43,010 bases of DNA, from NCBI GenBank assembly GCA_017468925.1, contig JAFUHI010000010.1, positions 1 to 43,010 of the forward strand, written 5' to 3'. Positions 41,736 through 43,010 of this stretch are shown in pieces. The notes beneath the pieces are model-generated. The model did not search any database, was not told the origin of the DNA, and was given only the letters and a program-made list of their open reading frames with translations. Source of the stretch: Bacilli bacterium (GTDB lineage: Bacteria; Bacillota_I; Bacilli_A; RFN20; CAG-826). Position 1 is the first letter of the stretch, and the number at the start of each line of letters is the position of its first letter. Both the position numbers and the translations under genes were made by a program.

Positions 41736-42560
41736 ATGAATAAAATTACTATTAAAAATATTGAAATTAATGTAACTGGAATTAGTGATAATGATTTTAT
41801 TAGTTTAACTGATTTAGCTAGGTTTAAGAATTCTGAAGACCCCAATGCTGTTATTGCTAATTGGATGAGAAGAGTTGACACTATTTCTTTTCTAAAACTG
41901 TGGGAACAACTCAATAATAACAATTTTAAACCCACCGATTTCGAGGGGTTTAGAAGTAAGCCTGGAGAAAATGCTTTTACTCTTTCTCCAAAAAAATGGA
42001 TTGAATTGACCAACGGAATTGGCATTAAAGTCAAGTCTGGAAGATACGGAAGTGGAACGTTTGCCCACCATGATATTGCATTGGAATTTGCATCATGGAT
42101 TTCGCCTGAAATAAAACTTTATATTATAAAAGAATTCCAAAGACTTAAAGTCCAAGAATCTGAACAACTTGAGTGGCACGGTAAAAGGATGCTAACAAAG
42201 CTTAATTATTTAATTCAAACCGATGCAGTTAAAGAACACCTTGTCCCTGTCGAACTCTCTTATGAACAAAAGAGCTATATTTATGCAAACGAAGCAGATC
42301 TTTTAAATGTTGCTTTATTTGGTAAAACAGCCAAAGAATGGAGAGAATTAAATCCAGATAAAGAAGGCAATATCAGAGATTATGCTAACACAATTGAATT
42401 AGCAATTTTAAGTAATCTGGAATTTATGAATGCTCAATTGATACCAAATAAAATTTCACCAAAAGAGAGATTAATTATTCTTAATAAAGAAGCTAATAAA
42501 GAAAAAGAATTGTTTAATAGAAACTACGAGAAACCAATTAAGAGAATAGAAAAGAATTAA
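41736..42560 (+). CDS. KilA-N domain protein
   Basis: 274 residues. The first 110 residues are a KilA-N DNA-binding domain (NDFISLTDLARFKNSEDPNAVIANWMRRVDTISFLKLWEQLNN, then RYGSGTFAHHDIALEFASWISPEIKLYIIKEFQRL). The C-terminal half (VPVELSYEQKSYIYANEADLLNVALFGKTAKEWRELNPDKEGNIRDYA) is the extension usual in phage- and plasmid-linked members. AAGGAG precedes ATG41736 and TATAAT lies at 41709. It is AT-rich, behind tRNA-Thr, and fits an accessory gene of phage or mobile origin. The role in the cell is unknown. Confidence 0.93.
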   Translation: MNKITIKNIEINVTGISDNDFISLTDLARFKNSEDPNAVIANWMRRVDTISFLKLWEQLNNNNFKPTDFEGFRSKPGENAFTLSPKKWIELTNGIGIKVKSGRYGSGTFAHHDIALEFASWISPEIKLYIIKEFQRLKVQESEQLEWHGKRMLTKLNYLIQTDAVKEHLVPVELSYEQKSYIYANEADLLNVALFGKTAKEWRELNPDKEGNIRDYANTIELAILSNLEFMNAQLIPNKISPKERLIILNKEANKEKELFNRNYEKPIKRIEKN

Positions 42561-42574
42561 TTTAAAATGACTTT

Positions 42575-42599
42575 TTGTGGTTCCATTTTGGAACCTCAA
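42575..42599 (+). promoter_or_regulatory. Imperfect palindrome between the KilA-N and XRE fusion genes
   Basis: TTGTGGTTCC (42575-42584), ATTTT, GGAACCTCAA (42590-42599) pair except for one position. This may be an operator for the HTH protein encoded next, or a weak terminator (no T run follows). Confidence 0.5.
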
Positions 42600-42645
42600 G
42601 TTTACTATATGCTACAGCATATTAAGGATTAGGAGGATGGTAAAA

Positions 42646-43010
42646 ATGCCAGCATACAAAGTATTAGGAGATAGAATCAAAAAGATTCGTTTAGAAAACA
42701 ATATGACTCAGCAAGAATTTGCGGAGGCATTAGGCTACGCCCATAAATCAATGGTGAATAAGATTGAAACAGGATTAACCGAAATGTCTTTTGATAAAGT
42801 TATAGCGTTAATCCTTACATTTAATGTAAATGCTGCTGAATTCTTGGATTTAAGTGATGCTGAGACCAATAAATTAATGGATATGGCACATGACGCTGAC
42901 AAACCAGATTGGCGAAAGATATATCCACTTAAATCTAGAGATGAAAGTGTTATTTATATAAAACCAACATTAATTGCATCTACTAGAAATATCGAAGTCG
43001 GTAAATATTC
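42646..43010 (+). CDS. XRE-HTH fused to a xenobiotic (Vat/CatB-type) acetyltransferase, 3' end outside window
   Basis: Open from ATG42646 (AGGAGG 10 bases upstream) to the window end, 121 codons visible. Residues about 8-60 are a Cro/C1-type HTH (IKKIRLENNMTQQEFAEALG, then HKSMVNKIETGLTEMSFDKV). From about residue 87 the sequence (WRKIYPLKSRDESVIYIKP, then NIEVGKYS) closely resembles the N-terminus of the hexapeptide-repeat xenobiotic acetyltransferases of the Vat and CatB type (MYPI..N.SV.FIKP...NVEVGEYSYYD). The catalytic His and the beta-helix lie beyond the window, so activity cannot be judged. The joined reading has no frameshift. The match is from memory of the family start. Confidence 0.78.
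   Translation, partial: MPAYKVLGDRIKKIRLENNMTQQEFAEALGYAHKSMVNKIETGLTEMSFDKVIALILTFNVNAAEFLDLSDAETNKLMDMAHDADKPDWRKIYPLKSRDESVIYIKPTLIASTRNIEVGKY

Noticed and set aside
1..43010. Insertion sequences or transposases
   Set aside because: No transposase-like protein and no long terminal inverted repeats with target duplications were found by reading.

Overview
The window looks like a chromosomal segment of an AT-rich, probably anaerobic, uncultured gut Bacillota, perhaps an Erysipelotrichales/RF39-type lineage. The reasons are the low-GC codon use, rubrerythrin, class II GalT, InlB-repeat surface proteins and Firmicutes-type ribosome binding sites. TGA is a normal stop codon (galK, malQ, cysE and others end in it), so this is not the Mycoplasma code. 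The lineage is an inference; no rRNA marker is present.

Layout. 1-2142: tail of a peptide with an 11-residue ACGT-containing repeat, a radical SAM/SPASM enzyme and a translationally coupled reductase; this matches the ACGX-type RiPP arrangement. 2143-9135: LysR regulator, glnA, a glmS reduced to its two ends, pyrG, a frameshifted small gene, a cation/proton antiporter with a small partner gene, and a decayed tRNA-Arg(CCG). 9101-15442: accessory, AT-rich genes (membrane protein, DUF6946-like protein, mosaic InlB-type surface protein, RhuM, remnants). 15443-27626: a less AT-rich block with a ZIP transporter, alpha/beta hydrolase, MscS plus a large ectodomain protein, a glycosidase-like protein, a cysK remnant followed by cysE, an acyltransferase, rubrerythrin, a structured RNA/terminator and a lipoprotein. 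27697-29741: tRNA-Asp and tRNA-Phe, then an AT-rich AlbA_2-type regulator and a TfoX-like gene. 29755-41490: membrane protein, PhoH-like ATPase, CDF transporter, exonuclease III (convergent), a DEDDh exonuclease, a small membrane protein and a tight galM-galT-galK-malQ-rimO operon. 41557-43010: tRNA-Thr followed by AT-rich KilA-N and a truncated XRE-HTH/xenobiotic-acetyltransferase fusion.

How the parts fit. The gal-malQ operon feeds galactose and maltodextrins into hexose phosphates. glnA, pyrG and the glmS remnant form a glutamine-nitrogen cluster. cysE retains its place behind a dead cysK. Two biosynthetic genes (glmS, cysK) have lost their middles but kept both ends, and one tRNA is decaying, so the genome appears to be shedding functions by small internal deletions while accessory AT-rich genes sit between or behind tRNAs. 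The most notable items are the ACGX-like peptide system at the left edge and the HTH-acetyltransferase fusion at the right edge; both are cut by the window ends. GC differences are judged by eye, not computed.
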